Assembly (NCBI GenBank): GCA_021786265.1
Contig: JAJYNP010000348.1
Coordinates: forward strand, 1-59,820
Source of the DNA: Chloroflexota bacterium
Lineage (GTDB): Bacteria > Chloroflexota > Limnocylindria > Limnocylindrales > CSP1-4
Direction of reading: 5' to 3'
DNA length: 59,820 nucleotides
The notes under the pieces are model-generated. The model did not search any database and had not been told where the DNA came from. It was given only the letters and a program-made list of their open reading frames with translations. Shown piece by piece: positions 1 through 8,691 of the stretch. Every line of letters starts with the position of its first letter. Position 1 is the first letter of the stretch. Made by a program: the position numbers and the translations under genes.

Positions 1-58
1 GACCCAGCCGCGCCAGCTCGCCCGGCCGGTCCTCGGCCGTGACCACAAACGCCTGCAT
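1..58 (-). CDS. ACT-domain protein, N-terminal fragment (runs off left edge)
   Basis: Only the first 19 codons are in the window, reading leftward from ATG at 58. The visible peptide begins MQAFVVTAEDRPGELARLG, the usual first strand and turn of an ACT regulatory domain (a D-x-P-G-x-L-A-R-L pattern). A strong ribosome binding site, GGAGGAGG, lies 6 bases upstream of the ATG. The peptide resembles the small ACT protein at 45961, so it may be a stand-alone ACT protein too. The ligand, likely an amino acid, cannot be told from this fragment. Confidence 0.6.
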   Translation of the reverse strand, partial: MQAFVVTAEDRPGELARLG

Positions 59-435
59 GGCGATGCCTCCTCCGCCCGGGGCACGGATCTCGGCGTGGAC
101 CCGGCGGCCGCGGGTCGGAGCCTCATGCTACGCCGGCGGCGTAGGCGAGCCATGACCCACTCCGGGAGCGTCCCGCGGCCGGCGCGGGGTCCCCTATGCG
201 CGCGCGGTGATGGAACCGGTGCGCGTGCCTCCCTCGGTCGGCGACGGCCCGCGCTGGCGGGTTCCGCACGGCGTGGCACTCCCACGCCGGCGTTGGTCCT
301 GCACCGCGCGGCGCATCGGCCGGCAGGTCGCAGGGACCTCGCTCGATCGCCCCCCTCGCCTCTTGCATTCCCCGCTCCCGGTGGCAGGCTGGGAGGGTGC
401 CAGGCCACCCCCGGCCGGCAGCGCAGAGGCATCCC
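59..435. other. Intergenic region between divergent genes
   Basis: This 377-base stretch separates the leftward ACT gene from the rightward small membrane protein and must hold both promoters. I see no convincing -35/-10 pair. A 7-bp inverted repeat with a 3-base loop (CTACGCC at 128-134, GGCGTAG at 138-144) is the only clear structure. The overlapping reading frames in this stretch look like high-GC shadows. Confidence 0.4.
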
Positions 436-684
436 ATGACTTACCAGCAGCGCGGGCCCGGCGAGGTCCGCCCCAACACCCTGCGGGACCAGCGGGCCCC
501 CAACACGTTCCGTGCCGCGACCACGCCCGGGACTCCCGGCAGCCGGCAAGCGCTGAACCGCGGCGGCGGGAACATGGCGCCCCTGGGGCGCCTGGCTCGG
601 CCGCAGCTTTCGCTCTGGGTGTACCTGGTCGTGGCCGTGCTGGCGGTGTTGGTCGTCCTATACCTGCTGCAGGGGGTGCCGTAG
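436..684 (+). CDS. Small single-span membrane protein, unknown function
   Basis: Protein of 82 residues with a polar, Pro/Gly/Arg-rich N-terminal half (about residues 1-55) and one strongly hydrophobic C-terminal segment (about residues 57-79) ending just before the stop. This suggests a tail-anchored or single-pass membrane protein. The ATG at 436 is preferred over an in-frame ATG at 397 because an AGAGG-like ribosome binding site sits about 8 bases upstream. No family is recognised. It stands alone, divergent from the ACT gene and convergent with the cyclic-nucleotide-binding protein. The codon pattern and clean membrane segment make it likely to be real. Confidence 0.5.
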   Translation: MTYQQRGPGEVRPNTLRDQRAPNTFRAATTPGTPGSRQALNRGGGNMAPLGRLARPQLSLWVYLVVAVLAVLVVLYLLQGVP

Positions 685-784
685 GCAGGCGGTTACCAAT
701 ACGCGGGTGCGATCGGGCGCCGACCCCCCTGCGCTGGGCTCCCCTGGACGCAAAGGCGAACGTTCCGGTGCCGTCCGCGCCGGG

Positions 785-1294
785 CTAGGTCCCGCCCGGC
801 TCGCCCGCGAAGAGGTCGAGCAGCTGCAGGCGAGTGGCGTCGAGGCGGCGGGAGATCGCCTGCACCAGGCGCGGATAGAGCGCCGCGGCGAGGCCGCAGT
901 CCGCGGCCAGGGCGGCGCGCAGGCGCTGGCCGTCGAGGGCGATGGCGTCGAGGTCCTGGAGGGCCACCACGCTCGCGGTGGAGCGGTAGGGCGGGACGAG
1001 GGCGGACTTCGCGAAGATGTCGCCCGGCTCGACGGTCAGGATGGTGACCATCCCCCGCTCTGGCACGAGCGTGCGGATGGACACGCGGCCGCGGAGCACG
1101 ATGCCCAGCTCGCGCACGGGCTCCCCCTCGGCCAGCAGCGTGGTGCCGGCCGGCACCTGGTAGCGCCGGGCGAGGCGGGCCAGGCTGAGCAGGGCCTCCG
1201 GGGACAGCCCGGCGGCGAACCAGGTCGCGTTCAGCTGCGCGACCAGCGACGAGAGGTCGTCCTGCTCGCTCGGCGGGTCCGGCGCGTCGCGCAT
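785..1294 (-). CDS. Stand-alone cyclic-nucleotide-binding domain protein
   Basis: Protein of 169 residues that is almost entirely one cNMP-binding (Crp-type) beta-roll, about residues 25-150. It has the expected pattern of glycine turns (VPAGTTLLAEGEP, LRGRVSIR, VEPGDIF) and an Arg in YRSTASV where the phosphate-binding cassette Arg should be. The cassette Glu of the canonical FGE..L motif is not seen (the sequence reads FAKSAL), so binding of cAMP or cGMP is uncertain. There is no C-terminal helix-turn-helix, so it is not a Crp-type transcription factor. The ATG at 1294 follows a good GGGAGGG site. It may be a partner protein that senses a nucleotide, or a degenerate regulator. Confidence 0.8.
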   Translation of the reverse strand: MRDAPDPPSEQDDLSSLVAQLNATWFAAGLSPEALLSLARLARRYQVPAGTTLLAEGEPVRELGIVLRGRVSIRTLVPERGMVTILTVEPGDIFAKSALVPPYRSTASVVALQDLDAIALDGQRLRAALAADCGLAAALYPRLVQAISRRLDATRLQLLDLFAGEPGGT

Positions 1295-1715
1295 GGCTGA
1301 TCCCTCCCTTACTGGGGCGACCCTCGTCCCACCTGCGCATTTCGCCAGCTCGGTCGGACCACCGGCAAGGGCCGCCGGTCACCAGGGCCGGGGTCATCCG
1401 ACCCACGGGAACCGGCGGACGCGCGGCACCCCACGCCTCAACACCCTGACCGGGGACGCCCTCGCCCATCAGACAGTCGGGTATCCCGTCGGTAGCGCCG
1501 CACGCGAGGGCTGGGCCTCACACGACGCTCCGGGCGACTGACGCACCGCCCCACTGGGCGGGGAACACGCGCCCGGGCGACTGACGAGGGAGCATGGACC
1601 CAAGCGCAGCCGGGGCGTGGCGGCGTCGGGCAGGGTGCCCCTGGGATTGGGGGCGGACAACGCCGTTGAGGGTGACGAGTCTCGTGCGAGCTGGCCTCCG
1701 CTGGCGTGACGCCGG
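1295..1715. other. Intergenic region, no gene seen
   Basis: This 421-base stretch lies between the cNMP-binding gene and the end of the cold-shock gene. The open frames here are long only because stops are rare at this GC content. A 14-base direct repeat (CCGGGCGACTGACG) occurs twice about 44 bases apart near 1529 and 1573. I see no tRNA or convincing promoter. Confidence 0.4.
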
Positions 1716-1920
1716 CTAGGCCGCGCGCACCTGGACGGCGCGGGGGCCCTTGGGGCTGGCCTCGATCTCGAAGGCGACGCGCTCGCCGACGGCGAGCCGG
1801 TCGAAGTCGAGGGGGGGGCTCCAGGCCGCCGCGATGGAAGAAGTAGTCCTTCCCGTCGTCGCCGGTGATAAACCCGTATCCCCGCTCGGCGATGAGTTTC
1901 CGGACGCTGCCGTGGGTCAT
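1716..1920 (-). pseudogene. Cold-shock protein (CspA family) interrupted by a one-base frameshift
   Basis: Reading leftward from ATG at 1920, the first about 30 codons encode a textbook cold-shock domain with the RNP1-like motif GYGFITGDDG and RNP2-like DYFFHRG. The frame then breaks in a run of eight C (G8 at 1811-1818 on the plus strand). Removing one C restores LDFDRLAVGERVAFEIEASP and a normal ending QVRAA with a stop at 1716-1718, giving a full-length 67-residue protein. CspA proteins bind single-stranded RNA or DNA and act as RNA chaperones. As written, the product loses its second half. The lesion lies in a homopolymer, so a sequencing or assembly error is as likely as a true pseudogene. 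Confidence 0.85.
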
Positions 1921-2694
1921 GGAAGCGACCTCGGTGCGCACTTCCCGCACCGGAGGGCCGACGCACGGCCGGTTCGAGAAGGGAGGCGACCCTGCGGCGC
2001 AGCGCCGCGCGCGGCGGCGATGGCCGCACGATACGCCGCCCGCCCCGCGATACGGCTTCGGCGCGTCGCGGCCCTCGGTCATCCTGCTCGCCCGTGGTAC
2101 CCCCACGACGCGAGGCTCGGGGTGCCCTCGCCGAAGCCGTAGGTCCACGCGCCCTCGGCTGCGCATAGGTACAGGTTCCCCGGGGCCATGCTCGCCCCAG
2201 AGCGGCGCGGGTCGTCGCCAGCGGCAACCCGAAGGACGTCCCTGCGGACGGGTCGGGTCGTCGTCCGCTTCGGGCAGAAACAAACGGGGCAGCGGGCCCT
2301 CCCCTCTCGGCGCGGGCAGAGTGGCCCGGGCCGCCGGCAAGGGTCGCCGCAGACCCGCCCGCGAGCAGGGGACAGGGCCTTGACGAGAGGCGCGTCTCAC
2401 CGACACTGCTCGCGAAACCGACCGACCTGTCACTGCCTGCGGAACAACCCACCCTGTTCCTCGGTGGCTTTCACGTCCAGACGTAGATCAAGTCATGCAC
2501 AGGTTCGGAGGGCCATACGATCGCCGTCCCAAGCAGGCACCTCGCCCTTTGTGGTGGAGGGCGGCTGCGCAGCTCGGCGTTGTCGGCCGCCGGCCTTGCG
2601 CGGCCAGCGTGCCTCGGGCGCAGCGAAGGGAGTCCTCACCCAGTCGACTTCATACCGGATTCCGCAGTGCGTGTAGCCGGTGGCCACCTCCGCC
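1921..2694. other. Gene-poor region
   Basis: About 770 bases upstream of the cold-shock gene and downstream of the transposase remnant. Overlapping frames on both strands give compositionally odd Arg/Pro/Ser-rich translations with no family signal. It includes the left copy of a 12-bp direct repeat (2472-2483) whose other copy is at 3321-3332. I cannot support a gene here. Confidence 0.4.
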
Positions 2695-3021
2695 GGAGAG
2701 CGTGGGATCGCTGTTGCGCAGGAGGAACTTGCCGCAGACCGTCGCCTCGGCGGCCACGACGGCGCGGACGATGCGCAGCAGCCCAGCCTTCGTGACCCGC
2801 AGGAAGCCCCGGTAGCCCGGGCTCTCGCGCAGGCGGCAGGCGAGCGCCTCGCGCGCCGCGCGTGTCGCGTCGTCCGAGCCCGCGATCGTGCCGGCCAGCT
2901 GCGCCAGGAGCGGGTCGCGGATCAGGGCGTCGCGGGTCGCCTCGTCGGGGTTGCGGCAGACGATGAACCGATCACGCAGGGTGCCGTCGTCGAGGACGAC
3001 CGCCTGCACCTCATGGAGCCG
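2695..3021 (-). pseudogene. IS1634-family transposase remnant
   Basis: On the minus strand about 109 codons read like an internal part of an IS1634-type DDE transposase: VVLDDGTLRDRFIVCRNPDE, then RGFLRVTKAGLLRI, then CGKFLLRNSDPTLS. In intact proteins of this family the corresponding blocks are the dDRFvvchNPeEA segment and the DGKYLLRTSD segment. The N-terminal catalytic part and the C-terminal third are missing, there is no good start codon, and the flanks lose homology at once. Traces of the upstream part may lie in other frames up to about 3140, but I cannot align them. It is a dead fragment of an inserted element. Confidence 0.7.
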
Positions 3022-3590
3022 AGCCGACAGACCGGAAAGTGGTCGCGCGCCTGAGCCCGCGTTCGTGCCCAGCGAGACCCACCCCGAGCCCGTCCCTCGA
3101 AGCGCTCGGGATCCCGCCGGTCGACGAAGGGTCCCACGCGCAGGGCAGCGTCCTGTACCGCGTCCTGGCCTCGATCGCGCTGTCCAGCAGGAGCGCCGCG
3201 AGCCGGTAGGAGGGCGCCAGAGTGCGATCCGCCAGGCGCGCGAACGCCGCCACCCGCTCGGCCTCGCTGCGGCCTCCGCTATTCTGCAGGTCCGCCACCA
3301 CCGCCTCCCTGCCGACCATACACGTCCAGACGACGGCCGCGCCCCGACTGTTCGATCCTCGTCAGGCGACTGCGTTGTGCCGCTGCCTAGGCGCGATCAC
3401 CCTCACGACACGCCGACGCGCACGAGGACCATCGGGGTGCCCGGCACCGCGGTCGTGACGAAGCACGCGCCCCGTCCGGCACCCAGACGGCGCTGCTCTC
3501 GGGATCGGCCGGCAGCGTCAATGTCGTTCGCCGCCGCCGGTCCGCCCGCCCCTCGGCGGCACGTTGCTCACGGCCATCACAAATCCCGGC
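3022..3590. other. Decayed, gene-poor region next to the transposase remnant
   Basis: About 570 bases between the transposase fragment and the end of the isomerase gene. A minus-strand frame at 3011-3319 (starting near 3319) has a protein-like stretch around 3150-3310, but no family is recognised and it ends without structure. The right copy of the 12-bp repeat CACGTCCAGACG is at 3321-3332. The region may be debris of the same insertion. Confidence 0.35.
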
Positions 3591-4148
3591 TCATGGTCTG
3601 GTTAGCGTCGACAGGATGGGCAGCGCGGCCCGCAGCACGATCGGGAACCAGGCCGTGAACCCGGACCAGCCTGCCGGTGTCGTCGTCAGATCGGCGAGCG
3701 ACAGGGTTGCGATCTCCGCGACCTCCGCCTCGTTGAGCTGCGGCTGCCCCGCCGTCCGTCCGACAAACAGATGGTCGTACTCGCGCTCGATGAGGCCCGA
3801 CGCCGGATCGACGACCTCGTAGGTGACCGAGTCGGCGGCAACCAGGTCGTCCGCCGCGATGAAGAGGCCGAGTTCGTGAGCCAGCCGTCGGCTCGCGGCC
3901 ACGCTTGGGGGCTCGCCTGGGCCCGGGTGTCCACAGCAGGTGTTGCTCCAGAGGCCGGCCGAGTGGTACTTGCCGACGGCACGACGCTGGATGAGGAGGC
4001 GACCCCACCGATCCAGCAGAAACACCGAGATCGCACGGTGGAGGTGACCGGGCGGGCGGTGCGCGTCGAGCTTGCCCAGCGCGCCGATCGGTCGGCCGTT
4101 GGGGTCGACGAGTTCGACCAGCCCACCATTATCGTCAGGGCTGCTCAC
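3591..4148 (-). CDS. idi: Isopentenyl-diphosphate delta-isomerase, type I
   Basis: Protein of 185 residues of the Nudix superfamily. Type I isomerase interconverts isopentenyl and dimethylallyl diphosphate in isoprenoid synthesis using a catalytic Cys and a divalent metal. The sequence shows the active-site block GLWSNTCCGHPGPGE, with the Cys in NTCCGHP, followed by the Nudix-type helix AASRRLAHELG. The second catalytic region is EREYDHLFVG, with the expected Glu and Tyr. Length fits the bacterial enzymes (about 180). The start is GTG at 4148 with an AGAGG site about 7 bases upstream. It stands alone, so it probably serves general quinone, carotenoid or lipid-carrier supply. Confidence 0.92.
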   Translation of the reverse strand: MSSPDDNGGLVELVDPNGRPIGALGKLDAHRPPGHLHRAISVFLLDRWGRLLIQRRAVGKYHSAGLWSNTCCGHPGPGEPPSVAASRRLAHELGLFIAADDLVAADSVTYEVVDPASGLIEREYDHLFVGRTAGQPQLNEAEVAEIATLSLADLTTTPAGWSGFTAWFPIVLRAALPILSTLTRP

Positions 4149-4513
4149 CGTTCGCCTCTGTCATTACGCTGCCCCCCGCGTCTGGGCGGCGTCGAGGGTG
4201 GCAGCGCCGATGCGCCGCGCCAGCGCAGGCACTCGAACCGGCGGGCGGCGGCCGAGGGAGGCCCGGAGCGCGACTCGCCGACCCGGCAGATCTGCGTGGT
4301 ACGCCGCGTCAAGGAGAAGCTTGCTGCGACTGGCGACCTCGCGCCGGTCGACCCAGGTGTCAATGACTTGTGCCAGGCCTCGCTGTTTCCCGTGGTGAGC
4401 GTCCTTCCACGGGTCAGTGTGACAGAGCGGCGGAATGTGGAACCTCGCTGTGGAGCATGGATCGTTCGAGGCGGGCCGGGGCGGGAGCAGCGCCGGACCG
4501 GGGTCCTGCAGGG
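4149..4513. other. Intergenic region, no supported gene
   Basis: This 365-base gap lies between the isomerase and the hemerythrin gene. A minus-strand frame ending at 4164 has a protein-like composition over about 75 codons, but it lacks any start codon near its beginning and matches no family I recognise. I therefore leave it unannotated. Confidence 0.35.
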
Positions 4514-4996
4514 TCATCGCTCCCCGGCCGACACCCCCGCGTCGGTCGCCGCGCCGAGGGTGGGCAGGAGGACGTCCTCTTCCTGTTCGAGGTGCGCACA
4601 GAGCAGGGCCTGCAGCCCGTAGAGCCGCGCCCGCAGGTCGGCGAGCTGGCGATAGGCGGGCTCGCCTCGCAGCGCCATCCGGCTTTCCTCCAGCCGCGCC
4701 AGGGCCTGGCGGATCTGCGCGTGCTGCTGACACAGCAGGCGTCCCGTCGAGGGTGCGGTGGTCGGCCCCTCCAGGCCCGGGATGAGCTCCTGCTCCTCCC
4801 ACGCGAAATGCGGGAACAGGGCGGCCGTCAGCGCGTCCAGCAGGTCCTGCAGGGCGAACTCCAGGCGCCGGTCGGCGAGGCTCCCGGCCATCTGCGCCAG
4901 GGCGTCCACCCGCCCGAGGGCACGCCCGATGTCGCGATGCGCGCGCCGCAACCGGCGCCGCTCCGCGGCCGCCTCCCCGGGGGCTCGGGTGGCCAT
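4514..4996 (-). CDS. Hemerythrin-like (HHE) domain protein, coupled to FtsH
   Basis: Protein of 160 residues predicted to be an alpha-helical bundle. It shows the spaced His/Glu residues expected of a hemerythrin cation-binding domain: HRDIGRAL, then FPHFAWEEQELIPGL (H-x3-E), CQQHAQIRQ, and CAHLEQEEDVLLP (H-x3-E). Such domains bind a non-heme di-iron centre and sense or handle oxygen, NO or iron. The start ATG at 4996 overlaps the FtsH stop as TGATG, a sign of translational coupling. The whole reading frame stays open through FtsH, so the upstream limit rests on that overlap and on the domain boundary. Confidence 0.8.
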   Translation of the reverse strand: MATRAPGEAAAERRRLRRAHRDIGRALGRVDALAQMAGSLADRRLEFALQDLLDALTAALFPHFAWEEQELIPGLEGPTTAPSTGRLLCQQHAQIRQALARLEESRMALRGEPAYRQLADLRARLYGLQALLCAHLEQEEDVLLPTLGAATDAGVSAGER

Positions 4997-7125
4997 CAAG
5001 GCCGCCCCACCGGGCGCGGCCACCCGGGAGGCCGCAGGTCCGGACGCGTGGGCGCCGTCTCGCTCACGGCGAGCGCGCTCGGGAAGCCGGTCCTCACCGC
5101 GGCGGCCGCGGGCGCTTCGCCGCGCGGCGTGCCCGCCGGCTGCGGGCGCCTCGTCGGACCAATGGGTCCGCGGGCGGCTGCCCGCCGGCTGACCTGCTGG
5201 TCCGGCGTCAGCACGCCGATGGGCCGCGGCGTCGGGCCGCCCTGCTCCTTCCGCGGGTCGGGCAGGTCGGCGAAGATCTGCTCGAACTCGGCGTGGTCGA
5301 GCGTCTCCTCGGCGACGAGGCGCTGGGCGAGCGTGTCCAGCCGATCGCGGTAGGCCGAGAGGACCTCCATGGCGCGGGCGTCGGCGCGGTCGATGATGGT
5401 GCGCACCTCGTCGTCGATCTGCTTGGCCACCTCGTCCGAGTAGTTGCGCTGCTCGCCGATCTCGCGGCCCAGGAAGACGAGCTCGGAGCGCTTGCCGAAT
5501 GACACTGGCCCCAGGCGCTCGCTCATGCCGTACTCGGTGACCATCTTGCGCGCCAGGTTGGTGGCCTTCTCGATGTCGTTGGAGGCCCCCGTGGTGGTGT
5601 CGCCGAAGACGAGCTTCTCGGCCGCGTTGCCCCCGAGCAGCCCGGCGATCTTGTCCTCGAACTCCGACTTGGACTGCAGGTAGCGGTCCTCCTCGGGCAG
5701 CGCCATGGTGTAACCGAGCGCCATGCCGCGGCTGATGATCGTGACCTTCGTCACGGGATCGCACTTCGGCAGGATGCGCTGCACCAGCGCGTGGCCCCCC
5801 TCGTGGTAGGCGATGATCGCCTTCTCGGCGTCGCTGATGATGCGGCTCTTGCGCTCGGGACCCGCCATCACGCGGTCGAGCGCCTCGGCGAACTCGGCGG
5901 CGCCGATCACCTTCTTGTTGCGGCGGGCGGCCAGGATGGCCGCCTCGTTCACGATGTTGGCGAGGTCGGCGCCCGAGAAGCCGGGCGAGGAGCGGGCGAT
6001 CGACTCGAGGTCGAGGGCCTTGTCGAGCGGCTTGCCGCGCACGTGCACGCGCAGGATCTCCAGGCGGCCCTTCATGTCGGGCCGGTCGAGGATCACCTGG
6101 CGGTCGAAGCGCCCCGGGCGCAGGAGCGCCGGGTCCAGCACGTCGGGGCGGTTGGTGGCCGCCACCACGATCACGTTGGTGTTGGTGTCGAAGCCGTCCA
6201 TCTCGACCAGGATCTGGTTGAGGGTCTGCTCCCGCTCGTCGTGCGAGCCGCCCAACCCCGCGCCGCGCTGGCGGCCCACCGCGTCGATCTCGTCCACGAA
6301 GACGATGCAGGGGCTGTTGCGCTTGGCCTGGTCGAAGAGGTCGCGCACCCGGGAGGCGCCGACCCCCACGAACATCTCCACGAACTCCGAGCCGGAGATG
6401 GAGAAGAAGGGCACCCCGGCCTCCCCGGCCACGGCGCGCGCGAGGAGCGTCTTGCCGGTGCCGGGCGAGCCGATGAGGAGCACGCCGCGCGGGATGCGGG
6501 CCCCCAGCGAGTTGAACTTCTCGGGGTACTTCAGGAACTCCACGACCTCCTGGAGCTCGGCCTTGGCCTCGTCGACGCCGGCCACGTCGGCGAAGGTGAC
6601 CACGGTCTTGTTGCCCAGGAACATGCGGGCGCGGCTCTTGCCGAAGCTCATGGCCTGGTTGTTGGTGCCCTGGGCCTGGCGCATCATGATGAAGATGAAG
6701 CCGCCGATCAGGAGCACCGGCAGCAGGGCGCTGATCAGGAGCCCCAGCCACTGGCCGGTCTGGGAGGCCTGCTGCGGCATCACCGTGACGTTGGCGCAGC
6801 TGGCCACCGCGCCGGGCTCGGCGCACGTGGCGCGGATGTCCGCCATCAGGCCGTCGCCCAGGGTGCCCGGGATCTGGCTGGTCCGCTGGGAGCCCGCGGG
6901 GTCCTTCAGGGTGATGGTGAGCTGCGTCCCCTGCTCGACGACCTGGTCGACGTTGCCGGCCTTGACGAGCCCGAGGAAGGAGGACGACCCCCCGCTGTAG
7001 GGGATGTCGGTGGTGGTCGTGCTCGAGCCGACGGCGCTCACGAGCATCGAGAACAGGAAGAACCCGCCCAGCGCCGCGGCGAGCCAGACCAGCAGGACAT
7101 TCCGGCGCGGCAGCCAGCTGTTCAC
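4996..7125 (-). CDS. ftsH: ATP-dependent zinc metalloprotease FtsH
   Basis: Protein of 709 residues, the membrane-bound AAA+ protease that degrades misfolded and regulatory membrane proteins as a hexamer. Two N-terminal membrane segments (about residues 12-33 and 127-147) flank a small extracytoplasmic domain. The AAA module shows Walker A GSPGTGKT, Walker B IVFVDEID and the second region of homology [20 protein letters not shown]. The zinc site is HEGGH (HExxH; usually HEAGH), with a downstream Asp in [16 protein letters not shown] Pro/Arg-rich tail of about 60 residues follows the peptidase. The start is GTG at 7125 with AGGAG 8 bases upstream. It is followed directly by the hemerythrin gene. 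Confidence 0.97.
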   Translation of the reverse strand: MNSWLPRRNVLLVWLAAALGGFFLFSMLVSAVGSSTTTTDIPYSGGSSSFLGLVKAGNVDQVVEQGTQLTITLKDPAGSQRTSQIPGTLGDGLMADIRATCAEPGAVASCANVTVMPQQASQTGQWLGLLISALLPVLLIGGFIFIMMRQAQGTNNQAMSFGKSRARMFLGNKTVVTFADVAGVDEAKAELQEVVEFLKYPEKFNSLGARIPRGVLLIGSPGTGKTLLARAVAGEAGVPFFSISGSEFVEMFVGVGASRVRDLFDQAKRNSPCIVFVDEIDAVGRQRGAGLGGSHDEREQTLNQILVEMDGFDTNTNVIVVAATNRPDVLDPALLRPGRFDRQVILDRPDMKGRLEILRVHVRGKPLDKALDLESIARSSPGFSGADLANIVNEAAILAARRNKKVIGAAEFAEALDRVMAGPERKSRIISDAEKAIIAYHEGGHALVQRILPKCDPVTKVTIISRGMALGYTMALPEEDRYLQSKSEFEDKIAGLLGGNAAEKLVFGDTTTGASNDIEKATNLARKMVTEYGMSERLGPVSFGKRSELVFLGREIGEQRNYSDEVAKQIDDEVRTIIDRADARAMEVLSAYRDRLDTLAQRLVAEETLDHAEFEQIFADLPDPRKEQGGPTPRPIGVLTPDQQVSRRAAARGPIGPTRRPQPAGTPRGEAPAAAAVRTGFPSALAVSETAPTRPDLRPPGWPRPVGRP

Positions 7126-8009
7126 CGCGAGGGCTCCTGCGGCGCAGGCCGTACCCGCCGCGAGGCCGGATCACGAACCGCGCGCGAGCGGGCCTCAATC
7201 CCCGCCCGTGCCGGATGCGCAGAGGTGAGGAACGCCTGGCCGGCGCGCGCGTCCCGGAGGAGAACGGAGCCGCGGCGCCCGCCGACGAGCGAGCCGGAGA
7301 GGAAGCGCAGGTGGCGACCACAGGCGCAGATCGTCCGTCCGGCCGGCGCACCGGCCGCCTGATCGACCCTCCCACGCCCTGTCATCGCGCGCTCGCTCTG
7401 CACCGCAGGTCGGTCTCGCCAGTGGTTCGGCGCGGTTCCGGCGGCCGCCACAATGAGCCGCGCGTGGTCACCACCCGCATCCTCTTCTTACGGCGGTCCC
7501 CTCCGCTTGTCCAGAGGCGGATGGACCATGCTGCGCGGCACACCCCCCGGGCGCCCTCGAGGGTGGGAACCGTGGCCGCCAGTACATACGTGGCGCCGTT
7601 CCTTTCGCCGGAGCGCAACTGGGCCCACGACGTGGTCCCGCTCCGCCCGTGGCGCGAGGGGCACGGCCCGCACGAGCTGTGGCTGGCCATTCGCGTGGCG
7701 TGGACTCTGCGCCGCTGATCCTCCGTCCTGGCAGAGCCATGCGACATGTGGCGCCCCATCGACGCCACGTCCGCGCTCGGTGCCCAGCGCCATCCGGCGC
7801 GGCGTCGATTCATCCGCGGGCGATGGAGCTCGTGGCGCTCCCGGGCGCGTCGGCCAGTCGCCGGTGGACCGGCCGGCCGGTCGCGCGGACCCAGAGGAGC
7901 TGGCCGGCGTGTGCAGGGACTTGCCCACAAGCTTATCCACACCCATCTGCGATTGGCGGCGACCGCCCGTCCCCTTTCGCCGATGCCGGGCGCGGAGTAG
8001 TGTGCTGGG
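7126..8009. other. Long intergenic region with two DnaA-box-like sites
   Basis: This 884-base stretch lies between divergent ftsH and the low-complexity membrane protein. It must contain the ftsH promoter, but I cannot fix one. A perfect consensus DnaA box TTATCCACA lies at 7933-7941 and a one-mismatch form TTGCCCACA at 7921-7929, same orientation, 12 bases apart. A possible 65-codon frame at 7521-7718 has a protein-like end but no family signal. No other structure is clear. Confidence 0.4.
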
Positions 8010-8525
8010 GTGGGGATGGGGTGGGGGCCGGGCCGGCGGAACCAGCCGCGGTGGGGCGGGCTGTACGATCCCGGGCTGGGCACGTCGCTCATGCTGCTCC
8101 TCTGCATCGTGGCTGTCGTCGGCTTCGTCGCGGTGTCCCTGCTGACCCCGGCCGCTCCGCCACCCGCGGCCGCGCCAGCCAACGGAACGGTCACCCCGGC
8201 CGCCTCGAGCGCATCCTCGCCCGCCGCCAGCGCGACGGCCTCGCTGAGCCCCGGATCAACGGCAGGGTCGAGCGCGTTGCCGGGCGCCGCGAGCCTGACG
8301 CCACCGGCCACCACCATGCCGCCTCCACCCCGCACCCCATCGCCCACGCCGCGGGTCACGCCCACGCCGCGGGTCACGCCCTCGCCTGCTCCGACGCGCG
8401 TGGCGACGCCTGCGCCGACGGTCACGTCGCGGCCGTCGCCCAGCGCCATGCCCGCGACCCCGTCCCCGGCAGCCATCCCGAGCGCCGGGCCGACCCCGAT
8501 CCCGTCCGTCAGCCTGGGTCCCTGA
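8010..8525 (+). CDS. Membrane-anchored Ala/Pro/Ser/Thr-rich protein
   Basis: Protein of 171 residues. A short basic N-terminus is followed by one hydrophobic segment (about residues 27-46). The remaining about 120 residues are low-complexity Pro/Ala/Thr/Ser, including a repeated unit RVTPTPRVTPSP. This is the layout of a wall-spanning stalk or mucin-like surface protein anchored by an uncleaved signal. The start is either GTG at 8010 or ATG at 8016, and neither has a strong ribosome binding site. There is no recognised domain and no operon partner; function unknown. Confidence 0.5.
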   Translation: MGMGWGPGRRNQPRWGGLYDPGLGTSLMLLLCIVAVVGFVAVSLLTPAAPPPAAAPANGTVTPAASSASSPAASATASLSPGSTAGSSALPGAASLTPPATTMPPPPRTPSPTPRVTPTPRVTPSPAPTRVATPAPTVTSRPSPSAMPATPSPAAIPSAGPTPIPSVSLGP

Positions 8526-8576
8526 AGAGCTCCGCCAGGCCTGACCGTGGTCCTGGTCGAAACCGGCAGGTTCCCT

Positions 8577-8602
8577 GACGCGGTCCGTTGACGCGGTCCG
8601 TT
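8577..8602. repeat. Tandem 13-bp repeat upstream of proline dehydrogenase
   Basis: GACGCGGTCCGTT occurs twice back to back (8577-8589 and 8590-8602), about 90 bases before the proline dehydrogenase start. A perfect palindrome CCCGGGCGCCCGGG follows shortly after. The repeat could be a regulator binding site or chance duplication. Confidence 0.4.
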
Positions 8603-8691
8603 CGACAGGTCGACGTCGGCACCCCGGGCGCCCGGGAGCATCGCCGAACGCGGGACCGCAGTGCTGCGCACCGAGCAGAATATGAGGAGAC

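Noticed and set aside
4164..4400. Possible small gene on the minus strand before hemerythrin
   Set aside because: The composition is protein-like, but there is no usable start codon and no recognisable family.
5791..7362. A 523-codon plus-strand frame opposite ftsH
   Set aside because: It is a shadow frame opposite FtsH with unnatural Ala/Gly/His composition.
7126..8009. Chromosome replication origin suggested by DnaA boxes
   Set aside because: There are only two boxes, no AT-rich unwinding region, and no dnaA, dnaN, gyrB or rpmH nearby.
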